A DNA stretch of 64,000 bases from Sphingobacteriaceae bacterium (GTDB taxonomy: Bacteria > Bacteroidota > Bacteroidia > Sphingobacteriales > Sphingobacteriaceae), in contig CAHJWG010000001.1 in the NCBI GenBank assembly GCA_903642215.1, positions 744,001 through 808,000 on the forward strand. Reading direction: 5' to 3'. Below are positions 34,029-43,073 of this stretch, in pieces (position 1 is the stretch's first letter; the number at the start of each line of letters is the position of its first letter). Position numbers and translations under genes: made by a program. The notes beneath the pieces were generated by a model, which was given only the letters and a program-made list of their open reading frames with translations, was not told the DNA's origin and ran no database searches.

Positions 34029-36986
34029 ATGCAATTGAAAAAACTACTTAACGTAATCTATTTTGCCTTTTGCTGTTTATTTACGTTGCCGGTTCTGGCA
34101 CAAACTAAAGTAGTTACAGGTAAAGTAACTGATGCGAAAGATAATTCAGCATTACCAGGGGTCTCCGTTATTGTTAAAGGCACATCAACAGGTACAAACA
34201 CAAGTGCTAATGGTACTTTTAAATTGTCTGTACCCGCATCGGCCACCACTTTGGTATTTACCTTTGTAGGTTATACCAGCCAAGAGGCAGCTATAACAGG
34301 CAGTTCTGCAATCAATATCAAACTTCAATCAAACGCAACAGCACTGAGTGAGGTTGCGGTTGTAAGTGTAGGCTACGGTTCTCAGCGAAAAAAAGATGTT
34401 ACCGGTGCGGTCTCAAATATTAGTTCTAAAGATTTTAATCAGGGTACGATTATTAATCCGCTTGATCAGATACAAGGTAAAGTGGCCGGCCTGGTAATTA
34501 CGCAGGGCGGCGGCGATCCTAACCAAACAGCTACCGTACGTTTAAGAGGGCAAACATCACTCTCAGGCAGCCAGTCGCCATTATTCGTGGTGGATGGTAT
34601 TCAGTTAGATGATCCAACGCAGTTTCAAAACATCCCTCCGGGAGATATTGCATCTTATGACGTATTAAAAGATGCTTCTGCAACAGCAATCTATGGTTCA
34701 AGGGGTGCCAATGGTGTTATTATCGTTACTACTAAAAGAGGCAGTGCCGGCAAAACAACTGTTGATTATAACGGATATGTAAGTTTAGCAAACCAAAGTA
34801 ATTATTATGATCTGTTATCCGCCAGCCAGATTAGGGCATTGCCTAACTTCCAGGCCAGCCTGGAAGCAGGTGGTAATACCGATTGGCAAAGGGCTATTAC
34901 CCGCACCGCGTTTACACATAGTAACAACCTTGCTTTATCCGGAGGTGCAAACGGCTTTAGTTACCGTGCATCATTTAATTATCAAAACCAGCAAGGTGTT
35001 GTTATAAACAGCGGTAAAGAACAATTAGGTATCCGTTTTAATGCAGAACAAAGAGCATTAAATGATAAGTTGGTTATTTCTTTAGGTGTCTCAAATGTAA
35101 ATACCAACCGTAAATTAACAGATTATCGTAGTATAGGTTATGTATTTAATGCGCCGCCAACTTATCCGGTTAGGAATGCAGACGGCTCATTTTACACTTT
35201 TACCGGTTTTAACCAGGCTAACCCGGTTGAGCACCTTTCTCAAATACTAAATACAAACAATGAGTATTTAACTTTGATAAATGCAAATATTGATTATAAA
35301 ATAACCCCGGATTTAACTGTGGGCGTATTCGGAACAACATCACGCAACAATGTTCAAACCCATTATTTTGTGCCTGTATTCCCTGATGAGGGCAACGTAA
35401 ATTCTGCTGCTGATAATAATTATAATACCAATTCTTATAAAGGGAATGTGCACATTAATTATGATAAAAGTTTTGGAAAACACAATATTTCGGCAGTATT
35501 GGTTGGTGAGTATAATGATTACTTATTTAACAGTTTTTCTGCTAACGGCCAGCAGTTTATCGCTCCGCAAAATTTAGATAATAATTTAGGAAGCGGTATA
35601 TCTGCATTTAACGTTATTGGTTCTAATAAAAGTGAATACAAAATCCGATCTAATCTTGCCCGTGTAAATTATAATTATGATGGCAGGTATTATGCTACTG
35701 CATCCGTGCGCCGTGATGAATCAAATAAATTTGGTGAAAATAACCAGGTAGGTATTTTCCCTTCTTTTGATTTAGCTTATCGTTTCAAAAAAGATTTTTT
35801 AAATAATGTTAGCTGGATTACCGACATGAAGTTAAGAGTAGGTTATGGTGTAGTAGGTAATTCAGAACCTATTGGCCCTTACACAACTTTAGGATTGGTA
35901 AACTCACAAACACCTGGTGGAACGCCAACTCATTACTATGATCCGGTTACAAAAACTTATCCGTTGAGCTATTCTCCTATCCAAAATCCAAATCCGAATT
36001 TAAGATGGGAAGAAAGGCATGGTCGGAATATCGGTTTAGATTTTTCTTTGTTTAATGATCGTTTATCAGGAGACCTTAACTACTATAATGATAAAACCAA
36101 AAACCTTTTATATAACTATTCTGTACCAACGCCGCCAAATGTTTACAATACTACATTTGCTAACGTAGGAGAATTAAATAATAAAGGGTTTGAGGTTGCT
36201 TTAACCGGGCGTATACTTGTTGGTGATGGCCTTAACTGGACTTCAAGCGGTAATATTGCTTTTACCAAAACCCATATTACTTCATTGTCCGGTACCTATA
36301 ACGGCAACCCGATCACAACAGATGAAATACCGGTTGGTTATGCACAAGGACGTGGTTTAAGTGCAGACCCTATAACTTACCTGCGCCCCGGATATGCACC
36401 AAATGTGTTTTATTTAACACATTATACAGGTACTGATGCTGCCGGAAACCAATTGTTTGACGGTAAAACATTAGCAGCCTATTCTGCAGCAGGAACATCC
36501 CCTAAAAAATATTATATCAACCCAGCACAAAAATTTAACTACGGCTTTAACAACAGCTTCAGTTATAAAAATTTTTCACTAAGCTTTTTTATAAGAGGTG
36601 TTTATGGTCAGAAAATATTTGATAATACATTGTTAAACATCGAAACCGTAACCCGTTTACCGGGAACAAACGTTACTACAACTGCTATAACCAATGGTAC
36701 AAAAGATGCTCCTGTATCTTCAGACAGATGGTTAGAAAATGCTTCATACCTGCGTTTAGATAATGCTTCTTTGGCTTATAACTTTAAAAACGTTAAAGGT
36801 TTTTCTACACTCAGGGTATATGTAGCTACCAATAACCTCTTTGTAATAACCAAATACCGCGGCCTTGATCCGGAAGTTACCGTTGCAGATAATAATCAGG
36901 CTTATATTGATGCCAATTATAATGCTTACGGCTATTATCCTAAAACCCGCAGCTTTACTTTAGGGACAAATATTTCATTCAAATAA
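34029..36986 (+). CDS. SusC/RagA family TonB-linked outer membrane transporter (locus B)
   Basis: 985 residues with a signal peptide ending VLAQ (about residue 24) and a carboxypeptidase-regulatory-like domain (TGKVTDAKDNSALPGVSVIV). The plug has VVSVGYGSQRKKDVTGAVSNI and VLKDASATAIYGSRGANGVI. The barrel ends TLGTNISFK. It is shorter than the locus A protein (1086) by about 100 residues of barrel loops, so it probably handles a smaller or different ligand. The partner SusD begins 31 nt downstream. The divergent LacI-type gene suggests substrate control. Confidence 0.95.
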   Translation: MQLKKLLNVIYFAFCCLFTLPVLAQTKVVTGKVTDAKDNSALPGVSVIVKGTSTGTNTSANGTFKLSVPASATTLVFTFVGYTSQEAAITGSSAINIKLQSNATALSEVAVVSVGYGSQRKKDVTGAVSNISSKDFNQGTIINPLDQIQGKVAGLVITQGGGDPNQTATVRLRGQTSLSGSQSPLFVVDGIQLDDPTQFQNIPPGDIASYDVLKDASATAIYGSRGANGVIIVTTKRGSAGKTTVDYNGYVSLANQSNYYDLLSASQIRALPNFQASLEAGGNTDWQRAITRTAFTHSNNLALSGGANGFSYRASFNYQNQQGVVINSGKEQLGIRFNAEQRALNDKLVISLGVSNVNTNRKLTDYRSIGYVFNAPPTYPVRNADGSFYTFTGFNQANPVEHLSQILNTNNEYLTLINANIDYKITPDLTVGVFGTTSRNNVQTHYFVPVFPDEGNVNSAADNNYNTNSYKGNVHINYDKSFGKHNISAVLVGEYNDYLFNSFSANGQQFIAPQNLDNNLGSGISAFNVIGSNKSEYKIRSNLARVNYNYDGRYYATASVRRDESNKFGENNQVGIFPSFDLAYRFKKDFLNNVSWITDMKLRVGYGVVGNSEPIGPYTTLGLVNSQTPGGTPTHYYDPVTKTYPLSYSPIQNPNPNLRWEERHGRNIGLDFSLFNDRLSGDLNYYNDKTKNLLYNYSVPTPPNVYNTTFANVGELNNKGFEVALTGRILVGDGLNWTSSGNIAFTKTHITSLSGTYNGNPITTDEIPVGYAQGRGLSADPITYLRPGYAPNVFYLTHYTGTDAAGNQLFDGKTLAAYSAAGTSPKKYYINPAQKFNYGFNNSFSYKNFSLSFFIRGVYGQKIFDNTLLNIETVTRLPGTNVTTTAITNGTKDAPVSSDRWLENASYLRLDNASLAYNFKNVKGFSTLRVYVATNNLFVITKYRGLDPEVTVADNNQAYIDANYNAYGYYPKTRSFTLGTNISFK

Positions 36987-37017
36987 TAAATCTTGTTTGT
37001 AATTAATAATAAAAGAG

Positions 37018-38550
37018 ATGAAAAAACGAAGATTAATCATATTTACAATAGCTGCTGTTGCAACGGCCGGTATTATTGCATCTTGTAAAAAACTTGAAAA
37101 AAATGTTTATAATGATGTACCTACAGCCAGTTTTTACCAAACCCCGGCACAAATTGCAGCAGGCGTGGCACCTGCCTATAATGCTTTAACACCTTTACAA
37201 ACAGACGGGGTTTTCCAGGCAAACGAAGCTTCATCAGATGAGATGATTGTGCCAACACGTGGCGGCGACTGGTTTGACGGGGGTAAATGGCAGGCTTTAT
37301 GGCAGCATAATTTTACTGCAGATGTAGGCACATTTAACGATGCCTGGAATAATTTAAACTCCGGTATCAGTAAATCAAACTTTATATTAAACATTCTAAA
37401 CAACTTAGCTACTAAACCTGCAAATATTGCTTCTATCAACGCAGAGGTTAAAGTTTTAAGGGATTATTACATATTCTATTTAATGGATATGTTTGGTAAT
37501 ATACCATTGGTAACCGATTTTAATACAGACCCAAGTAAAGTTGTTACTGTTGACCGTAAAACGGTATATGCGTTTTTAGAAAGTGATTTAGTTGCAAACG
37601 TACCTTTGTTGGCTGCTAAATCTGCCAGTAATTATGGCCATATAACCCAGGCAGGCGGTTATATGTTATTGGCTAAATTATATTTAAATGCTCAGGTTTA
37701 TACAGGCATGGCACAATGGAAAAAGGCGGCAGATGCTGCGGATATGGTTATAAAATCAGGTTTGTATAGCTTGCAGCCTAATTTTTTAGATAACTTTGCA
37801 GTTGCGAATGATGGTTCTGTAGAAAATATTTTTGTTATCCCTTTTGATAAGATCAATATTACTGGTAACCAGATAGAGGCTTATTCATTAAACTACAATA
37901 GCCAGTTTACGTTTGATTTGTTAGGCCAGCCTTACAACGGTTTTTCTATTCCGCGCGCGTTTTACTTGTCATTTGGTGATGGCGATGCACGTAAGAAAAT
38001 GTTTTTAGTTGGCCAGCAGGTTAGTTCTGCCGGTGCGCCTTTAACGGATAAAGGTACCGGGTTAAAAGTATTTTTAAGTCCGTATATTAATGAATTATCC
38101 AACCCTGCCGACAGCTTTAAATTTGCCGGTGCACGCAGTATCAAATACGCCCCGGAACCAGGTTCATTCCCAAGTTCAAGTAATGACGGCGTTCGGTTTA
38201 GGTTGGGCGATGCTTATTTAATGAAAGCAGAAGCAGACTATTATTTAGGCCAAACAAGCGATGCATTAACAATGGTTAACGCCATTAGGGCAAGAGCTGG
38301 TGTATCTGCATGGACAGCTGCTGATCTTACGCTCCCAAATTTACTTGCCGAACGCGGCCGTGAAATGGCTTGGGAAGGCTGGAGAAGAAATGATTTGATC
38401 AGGTTTGAAGTATCAACCGGTACAAAATATTGGACTGGTGCCCGTACACCTGGAAAAATACAGGATGCAGATACGCATACTTTCCTTTTCCCGATTCCAA
38501 ACCCACAAATCATTGCTAACTCAGGTTTAAAACAAAACCCCGGATATTAA
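37018..38550 (+). CDS. SusD/RagB family surface lipoprotein (locus B)
   Basis: 510 residues, lipoprotein Cys23 (IASCKKLEK). SusD elements are IKVLRDYYIFYLMDMFGNIPLVTDF-type helix pair (near residues 140-165), GGYMLLAKLYLNAQVYTG, RFRLGDAYLMKAEADYYLG, NAIRARAGV, ERGREMAWEGWRRNDLIRFE, and the terminal LKQNPGY. It caps the SusC barrel of the same operon. A 17-bp hairpin follows 21 nt past the stop. Shorter than the locus A SusD by about 100 residues. Confidence 0.95.
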   Translation: MKKRRLIIFTIAAVATAGIIASCKKLEKNVYNDVPTASFYQTPAQIAAGVAPAYNALTPLQTDGVFQANEASSDEMIVPTRGGDWFDGGKWQALWQHNFTADVGTFNDAWNNLNSGISKSNFILNILNNLATKPANIASINAEVKVLRDYYIFYLMDMFGNIPLVTDFNTDPSKVVTVDRKTVYAFLESDLVANVPLLAAKSASNYGHITQAGGYMLLAKLYLNAQVYTGMAQWKKAADAADMVIKSGLYSLQPNFLDNFAVANDGSVENIFVIPFDKINITGNQIEAYSLNYNSQFTFDLLGQPYNGFSIPRAFYLSFGDGDARKKMFLVGQQVSSAGAPLTDKGTGLKVFLSPYINELSNPADSFKFAGARSIKYAPEPGSFPSSSNDGVRFRLGDAYLMKAEADYYLGQTSDALTMVNAIRARAGVSAWTAADLTLPNLLAERGREMAWEGWRRNDLIRFEVSTGTKYWTGARTPGKIQDADTHTFLFPIPNPQIIANSGLKQNPGY

Positions 38551-38571
38551 AAACACTTCTTTTTATACTAC

Positions 38572-38612
38572 AACAAACAATGGAACAGCTTTTAACTGTT
38601 CCATTGTTTGTT
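38572..38612 (+). terminator. Strong hairpin after SusD of locus B
   Basis: A 17-bp perfect stem (38572-38588 with 38596-38612, 7-nt loop). It lacks a long T run, so it may act as a weak terminator, processing site or 3' stabiliser that sets SusCD expression apart from the genes downstream. Confidence 0.65.
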
Positions 38613-38681
38613 AATAATTGTTTGTAATTAATAAATAAGAAGTAATCAAACGATATTTAAATTTCATTCAGCTTACTTTCT

Positions 38682-38776
38682 ATACTTCTTTTATCACCTA
38701 AAAAAATGGCAGACCTTTAGTTTCTGATTTATTTAAATTGATGTAAATACCAGTTTTTATACGGTAAAAGAAGCAT
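38682..38776. repeat. Inverted pair of the dispersed 12-mer, wide spacing
   Basis: ATACTTCTTTTA (38682-38693) and TAAAAGAAGCAT (38765-38776) face each other across about 70 nt upstream of the SRPBCC-GyrI gene. The left copy continues TCACCTAAAAAA, as at 25521. Confidence 0.75.
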
Positions 38777-38845
38777 TGACATTTTTTGCTGTATAAATTA
38801 AACAGAATCTGTGAATAAATTAACATCAGAGGTTTTTGAAGATAA

Positions 38846-39778
38846 ATGAAAAAGGTAATCCTGTTACTAACAATAGTGATCATTATAGCTTTTGTTCCGT
38901 TCAAAAAGCAAATCAATATTAATATCAAAGCACCTTTTTATGATGTTTGTCAGCAATTGTTAAAGGTGGATAATTGGAAGAAGTGGCAGCCTGATATACA
39001 TAAAAATATTATTACAAGTCCTGCTTTGATCAGCATAAAAACAATCAAAAATGGGTTTTTAATAACTTCGCCACAACAAACATTCAATATTAAATATACA
39101 AGTGTTAATGTTTTTAATGTTGATAGAATAATTCATCATATTAATTATAAATTCAATTATGTCATCAATCCTTCTTTATCAAATACAAACACTACAATTA
39201 TCGTTAGCTACAAAATAAACTTGTTTAAATTGCTTGTTGCCGGATTAAGTATCAATGATAATTTGAATCCGATAATTGATCTGAAAAAGTTTATGGAAGA
39301 TCCAATGCTGTATTATGGTTTTAATATTTACGAAAAGCAAGTACCGGAAAGCCATTTACTTGTGAAAAGCAAAACGGTACTTGTTAAAAATGATCGGTAC
39401 GTAGTGATGAAAAACCTGGTGGATGAGCTTCGGGGTTATGCTGAAAAAAATAATTTGGCTACCATCCAACCTGTAACTGCCGAATACATAAATAAACAGC
39501 CCGATTCTTTGCAAATAGTAATAGGCATGCCTGTTAACCAAAAAGTTAAATCAACCAATAATATCATTTACATGCACATGCCTGCGGGTAAAGTAATTAT
39601 CGGGGTTTACAAGGGGAAATATGCAGAAAGGCAAAAGATTTATACCGGCATGGAAAAATATATCCAGAATTTTGGTTTGCAAAAACAGGTTTTACCATTA
39701 GAAAAATATACAGATAATAAACTTCCAAGCAGTGATACCGATATTGTAAACATGCAGATCTATTATCCGGTTCTTTAG
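38846..39778 (+). CDS. SRPBCC-like domain plus GyrI-like domain protein
   Basis: A 310-residue protein with an N-terminal hydrophobic segment (VILLLTIVIIIAFVPF, signal or anchor). A START/SRPBCC-like domain follows (about 25-160: NIKAPFYDVCQQLLKVDNWKKW). A GyrI/AraC-effector-like domain occupies about 190-310 (QPVTAEYINKQPDSLQIVIG, YMHMPAGKVIIGVYKG). The combination occurs in Bacteroidota and suggests binding of a small hydrophobic ligand, but no function is established. It ends 1 nt before the next lipoprotein gene, so it belongs to the downstream operon of locus B. Asn- and Ile-rich, more AT-rich than the following genes. Confidence 0.75.
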   Translation: MKKVILLLTIVIIIAFVPFKKQININIKAPFYDVCQQLLKVDNWKKWQPDIHKNIITSPALISIKTIKNGFLITSPQQTFNIKYTSVNVFNVDRIIHHINYKFNYVINPSLSNTNTTIIVSYKINLFKLLVAGLSINDNLNPIIDLKKFMEDPMLYYGFNIYEKQVPESHLLVKSKTVLVKNDRYVVMKNLVDELRGYAEKNNLATIQPVTAEYINKQPDSLQIVIGMPVNQKVKSTNNIIYMHMPAGKVIIGVYKGKYAERQKIYTGMEKYIQNFGLQKQVLPLEKYTDNKLPSSDTDIVNMQIYYPVL

Positions 39779-39779
39779 T

Positions 39780-42700
39780 ATGAAATTTAAATACAATATT
39801 ACTTTCGTTGTATCATTGGCATTTGTTTGCATCCTGCTATTTTCGTGTAAAAAAAAAGCTGTACCGCTTTTTCAACTGCTGCCTTCAACCCAAACCCACG
39901 TTACTTTCAGTAATAAATTGACCGATAATGATGCGCCCGGAATACTGGATTATCTCTATTTCTACAACGGCGGCGGCGTAGCTGTTGGCGATATTAACAA
40001 CGATGGTTTGCCAGATATTTATTTTACGGCGAATAAAAAAGGCGGTAATAAATTGTACCTCAACAAAGGCAATTATCAGTTTACAGATGTTACGCAAAAA
40101 GCTGGTGTAAAAGGAGTATCCGATTGGTGTACCGGCGTAACCATGGCCGATGTAAATAACGATGGCTGGCTGGATATTTACGTTTGCGCCGTGGCCGGGA
40201 AGCTGAATTTAAAAGGCCATAATCTATTGTATGTCAATAATCATAACGGCACTTTTACGGAAAAATCTGCAGCATATGGTTTGGATTTTTCGGGATATTC
40301 TACGCAATCGGTTTTTTTCGATTACAACCACGACGGCAAATTAGATTGTTTTTTACTCAATCAATCTAACCATTCTGTAGAAACTTATGGCGATACGAGT
40401 TCGCGGAGAAAAATTAATTTACTGGCTGGCAGCAGGTTATATCTCAATCAAAATAATCATTTCGCTGATGTTACTTCCAAATCCGGCATTTACAGCAGCG
40501 CGCTCGGTTATGGTTTGGGTGTTGCCGTTGGCGATTTAAACAACGATGGCTGGGAAGATATTTATGTTGGAAACGATTTCCACGAGAACGATTATTACTA
40601 CGTTAATAACCACAACGGCACATTTACCGAAGCCGGCGCCAAGCATTTTAACCATTACAGCCGCTTTAGCATGGGCAATGATATGGCGGATTTTAACAAC
40701 GATGGTCAGCTGGATATTTTTACGGCAGATATGTTGCCGGCCAAAGAAAATATCCTGAAAACTTATGGCGGCGATGAAACCTACGATCAATACAAATACA
40801 AAATTTTAAACGGCGGGTTTCAAAACCAGTATTCGCGCAATTGTCTGCAAAAAAATCTGGGCAACGGTGAGGCTTTTGCAGAAGTTGGTTTGATGGACGG
40901 CGTTTCAGCAACGGATTGGAGCTGGAGTCCGCTGATGGCCGATTTTGATAACGATGGCATCAAAGATTTATTCATCGCCAACGGCATTAAACGGCGCCCA
41001 ACGGATATGGATTATATCAGTTTTATTTCAGATTTATCAGTGCAGGCGGCGTTGAGCAGCGGCCGTCAGAGTGATAGTTTGGTGCTGGATAAAATGCCCG
41101 TCGGTGATACACACGCTTTCATTTTTAAAGGTAATCCAACCGAAAAATTTACCGATAAAAGCAGCATCTGGGGAATTAAAGATGCCATGCTTTCCAACGG
41201 CGCGGCTTATGCAGATTTGAACAATAGTGGGTATCTGGATTTGATTACAAATAACTTAAACCACGAAGCCTGTATCTATAAAAACACCGGTAAAAACAGT
41301 AATTACCTTAGCTTAAAATTTACCGGAAATGCGGATAACCGCTTTGGAATCGGCACAAAAGCTTACGTTTTTTCGGGTGGAAAAATACAGTATGAGCAGC
41401 TGATGTTAACGCGGGGTTTTCAATCTTCGGTGGAAGCAAAGCTGCATTTTGGGTTGAATAAAATAAAAAATGCTGATAGTATGTTGATCGTTTGGCCGAA
41501 TCAATCTTACCAAATTATCCGGAACGTAAAAGCAAATCAACTGCTTGAAATCGACCAAAAAAATGCTTCCGGTAAGTTTATTTACAAGCAATTTTTTAAA
41601 CCGGAAGAATCCGTTTTTGAAGATATTACTTCCCAAATCAACCTGAAATGGAAGCATCAGGAAAACGATTACGTTGATTTTAACATGCAGCCGTTAATTC
41701 CGCACCTATTTTCTGCGGAAGGTCCGCGCATGGCCGTTGCCGATGTTAACCACGATGGTTTGGATGATTTTTATGTTTGCGGAGCGAGAAATCAACCGGG
41801 AGCTTTGTTTATCCAGCAAAAAAATGGCGGTTTTGCAGCATCAAAACAAGTTGATTTTTTAGCAGATGCGGCCAGCGAAAACGTGGATGCTGTTTTTACC
41901 GATGTAAATTTGGACGGCAACCCGGATTTATATGTGGTTAGCGGCGGAAATGAACTGCCGGACGGTTCAGCAGCGTTGGCAGATCGGTTGTATCTGAATG
42001 ATGGAAAAGGAAATTTTAAACGTTCCAATTCCATTCCATCCATCACCAAAAATAAATCCTGTGTGGCTGTGGCAGATGTAAATCACGATGGTTTCCCGGA
42101 TATTTTTGTGGGCGGCGCTCCAGATGCTTATGCTTTTGGTAAAATCCCGGAATCGTATTTGTTGCTGAATGATGATAAAGGTAATTTCCATCAAACACAA
42201 ATTCCATCCGAATTAAGAAACGCCGGAATATTACGCAGTGCTGTTTTTACCGATCTAAATAACGATGGCTGGCCGGATTTGGTGCTTGCCGGAGAATGGA
42301 TGCCGATCAAGGTTTTCATCAACCAAAAAGGAAAATTCGTGCAGCAGCATTCGCCAGAAATGGATGCGGCAAGCGGCTGGTGGCAGCGCATTTTACCTGC
42401 GGATGTGGATGGCGATGGTAAAATCGATCTGATTACGGGCAATTACGGGTTAAATTCTAAGCTGAAACCTTCCGCAGAAAATCCGTTAAAACTGTATCTG
42501 TCGGACATCGATAAAAATGGTTCCGTTGATCCGATTTTAACGTACAGCATCAACCAAAAAGATTATACTTTTTTGGGAAAAGGCGAACTGGAAAAACAGG
42601 TTCCGCTGCTGAAAAAGAAGTTTTTGTATTATCACGATTTTGCCGGAAAAACGGTTCAGGAGCTTTTTGGCGATTCGTTGAAAATAGATAAAGTACTGAC

Positions 42701-43073
42701 GGTTAATACGTTTTATTCCGGAGTTTTTTATAATCAGGGCAACGGAAAATTTCAGTTTAAAGCATTTCCTTCCTCGGCACAAGTGGCCCCATTATTTGCT
42801 TTTGCGCAATTTTGGGGTGATAAAAACAGCATCCTGGCTGGCGGAAATTTTTACGGCGTTTTGCCTTACGAAGGTCGGTATGATGCGGATTACGGCGATG
42901 TTTTAACCGTGGATAAAAACCGAAATATCCAGACTTCTTCGCCCGTAAAAAATGGTTTTTTGCTACGCGGAGAAGTGCGCGACATCCAAAAAATAAAAAC
43001 CAAAAACGGCTATATTTACGCCGTTTCCAGAAACAATGCGGCGATCCAATTTTTCCGCTCAAAACCTAAATGA
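39780..43073 (+). CDS. ASPIC/UnbV and VCBS repeat lipoprotein (locus B)
   Basis: 1097 residues; lipoprotein Cys23 (LLFSCKKKA). It has the same layout as the locus A protein: VCBS loops DINNDGLPDIYF, DVNNDGWLDIYV, DLNNDGWEDIYV, DFNNDGQLDIFT, DFDNDGIKDLFI; an ASPIC/UnbV domain around NRFGIGTKAYVFSGGKIQYE and LHFGLNKIKNADSMLIVW; and a second propeller (DVNHDGLDDFYV, DLNNDGWPDLVL, DVDGDGKIDLIT). The sharing of WSWSPLMADFDNDG with WSWCPLLTDFDNDG of locus A shows common descent. Its stop overlaps the GH65 start by 4 nt. Role unproven; likely surface binding. Confidence 0.92.
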   Translation: MKFKYNITFVVSLAFVCILLFSCKKKAVPLFQLLPSTQTHVTFSNKLTDNDAPGILDYLYFYNGGGVAVGDINNDGLPDIYFTANKKGGNKLYLNKGNYQFTDVTQKAGVKGVSDWCTGVTMADVNNDGWLDIYVCAVAGKLNLKGHNLLYVNNHNGTFTEKSAAYGLDFSGYSTQSVFFDYNHDGKLDCFLLNQSNHSVETYGDTSSRRKINLLAGSRLYLNQNNHFADVTSKSGIYSSALGYGLGVAVGDLNNDGWEDIYVGNDFHENDYYYVNNHNGTFTEAGAKHFNHYSRFSMGNDMADFNNDGQLDIFTADMLPAKENILKTYGGDETYDQYKYKILNGGFQNQYSRNCLQKNLGNGEAFAEVGLMDGVSATDWSWSPLMADFDNDGIKDLFIANGIKRRPTDMDYISFISDLSVQAALSSGRQSDSLVLDKMPVGDTHAFIFKGNPTEKFTDKSSIWGIKDAMLSNGAAYADLNNSGYLDLITNNLNHEACIYKNTGKNSNYLSLKFTGNADNRFGIGTKAYVFSGGKIQYEQLMLTRGFQSSVEAKLHFGLNKIKNADSMLIVWPNQSYQIIRNVKANQLLEIDQKNASGKFIYKQFFKPEESVFEDITSQINLKWKHQENDYVDFNMQPLIPHLFSAEGPRMAVADVNHDGLDDFYVCGARNQPGALFIQQKNGGFAASKQVDFLADAASENVDAVFTDVNLDGNPDLYVVSGGNELPDGSAALADRLYLNDGKGNFKRSNSIPSITKNKSCVAVADVNHDGFPDIFVGGAPDAYAFGKIPESYLLLNDDKGNFHQTQIPSELRNAGILRSAVFTDLNNDGWPDLVLAGEWMPIKVFINQKGKFVQQHSPEMDAASGWWQRILPADVDGDGKIDLITGNYGLNSKLKPSAENPLKLYLSDIDKNGSVDPILTYSINQKDYTFLGKGELEKQVPLLKKKFLYYHDFAGKTVQELFGDSLKIDKVLTVNTFYSGVFYNQGNGKFQFKAFPSSAQVAPLFAFAQFWGDKNSILAGGNFYGVLPYEGRYDADYGDVLTVDKNRNIQTSSPVKNGFLLRGEVRDIQKIKTKNGYIYAVSRNNAAIQFFRSKPK

